Under the pieces are notes generated by a model that was not told the DNA's origin, searched no databases, and saw nothing but the letters and a program-made list of their open reading frames with translations. A program made the position numbers and the translations under genes. Positions 63,490-64,000 of a stretch of 64,000 nucleotides of DNA are shown piece by piece. Positions within the stretch are counted from its first letter, which is position 1. Every line of letters begins with the position of its first letter. Source of the DNA: Schistosoma haematobium (Eukaryota > Platyhelminthes > Trematoda > Strigeidida > Schistosomatidae); contig NC_067202.1 of NCBI RefSeq assembly GCF_000699445.3, forward strand, positions 14,103,924 through 14,167,923. Direction: 5' to 3'.

Positions 63490-63925
63490 AAAATATCAGA
63501 AAGAGTTTTGCAGATATTATAGTAATTTTAACAGTCAAGGTCTAGCTTCAATAGACTCATGATCTCAACTATTAAAATTACTATAATATCCACAAAATCC
63601 CTTCTGATATTCAACAACATATACTCACTAGTGACGGTGACCACGAGGTATTTCCTGGAGTTCTAGTAAGAAGCAGTGACCAATGCAGTTCAATCGCGTC
63701 TGTTGTGAGATAGTAACTCATTGAAGACAATGGTAGATGTGTCGCTAAATTTTTGTGGATTAGTAGATGTTAGACATTAACATCGGTGAATGCCGACTGG
63801 CTCAGTGGTCTAATGGTTAAGCGCTCGCTTGTGAGGTTGATAGGTCCTGGGTTAGAATCTCGCGAGACGGGATCGCGGATGCGTACTACCACGGAGGAGT
63901 CCCAAAGTAGGACGGAACGGCCAAC
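63490..63925 (+). mobile_element. SINE S2 tail plus full unit
   Basis: A minus stub (63490-63535), then a plus tail fragment (63536-63612), then head, A box TGGCTCAGTGG (63798-63808, matching TRGCNNAGYGG), B-box region and HHR relic with inserted core. Tail-to-head order again suggests a tandem arrangement. Confidence 0.65.
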
Positions 63926-64000
63926 GAACTGAGCAGCAGTTCGTTCCATCCTACTTTATGGCAGTGAAGCATGGCCGGTAAGAGTAGAGGATATTCGTGG
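63926..64000 (+). mobile_element. NLB coding fragment running off the window
   Basis: Reads SVPSYFMAVKHGR-like sequence around the LLYGSEAWPVRVEDIRG block of NLB (compare 29860-29930). Truncated by the window edge. Confidence 0.6.

Overview
The window looks like genomic DNA of a blood fluke (Schistosoma or a close relative). It is AT-rich and has genes with very short first introns followed by very long ones. It contains RTE-type elements ending in (GTAA)n, Merlin and Penelope-like fragments, and Smalpha-like SINEs carrying hammerhead ribozyme (HHR) cores. The species cannot be fixed from sequence alone.

Genes. (1) At the left, on the minus strand, is the 5' end of the translation factor eIF3i (first ~132 residues, introns of 33 and 38 nt). 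Its remaining exons are not seen and probably lie beyond the left edge. (2) About 300 bp away, divergently transcribed, a cholinesterase-family gene fills most of the window: 11 exons from 4385 to 45614. Every splice phase closes to one 768-codon frame. The fold, all three disulfides, the nucleophile Ser244 and Glu406 are kept. The catalytic histidine is Gln538, the oxyanion-hole GGG is GGS, and GESAG is GHSGG. It is therefore probably a catalytically impaired or non-enzymatic paralogue. (3) At 56.5-56.8 kb, minus strand, is the last exon of an unidentified gene with a proline-rich, PPPY-containing tail.

Almost everything else is transposon-derived and sits in the cholinesterase introns and the right flank. 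There are three tRNA-promoter SINE families (here S1, S2, S3), each with its own HHR core downstream of the pol III boxes. S2 shows a 401-bp head-to-tail period at two loci, and S3 recurs as inverted pairs. Also present are an RTE element with an open RT frame and smaller RTE derivatives, a (CTGA)n-tailed non-LTR family (NLB), a degraded non-LTR element with zinc fingers (NLC), and Penelope-like fragments. There are two solo LTRs (one with a perfect TGAAC target duplication), a Merlin transposase fragment with related MITEs, and several unclassified repeats (R-E, R-F, R-G, R-I, R-J).

Non-gene structures of note: a 208-bp perfect inverted repeat flanking a GC-rich island at 49.3-50.1 kb, and seven copies of GGTTGTGA in the repeat-poor presumed 3' UTR of the cholinesterase gene. 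All repeat boundaries were read by eye and are approximate unless a target duplication is given.
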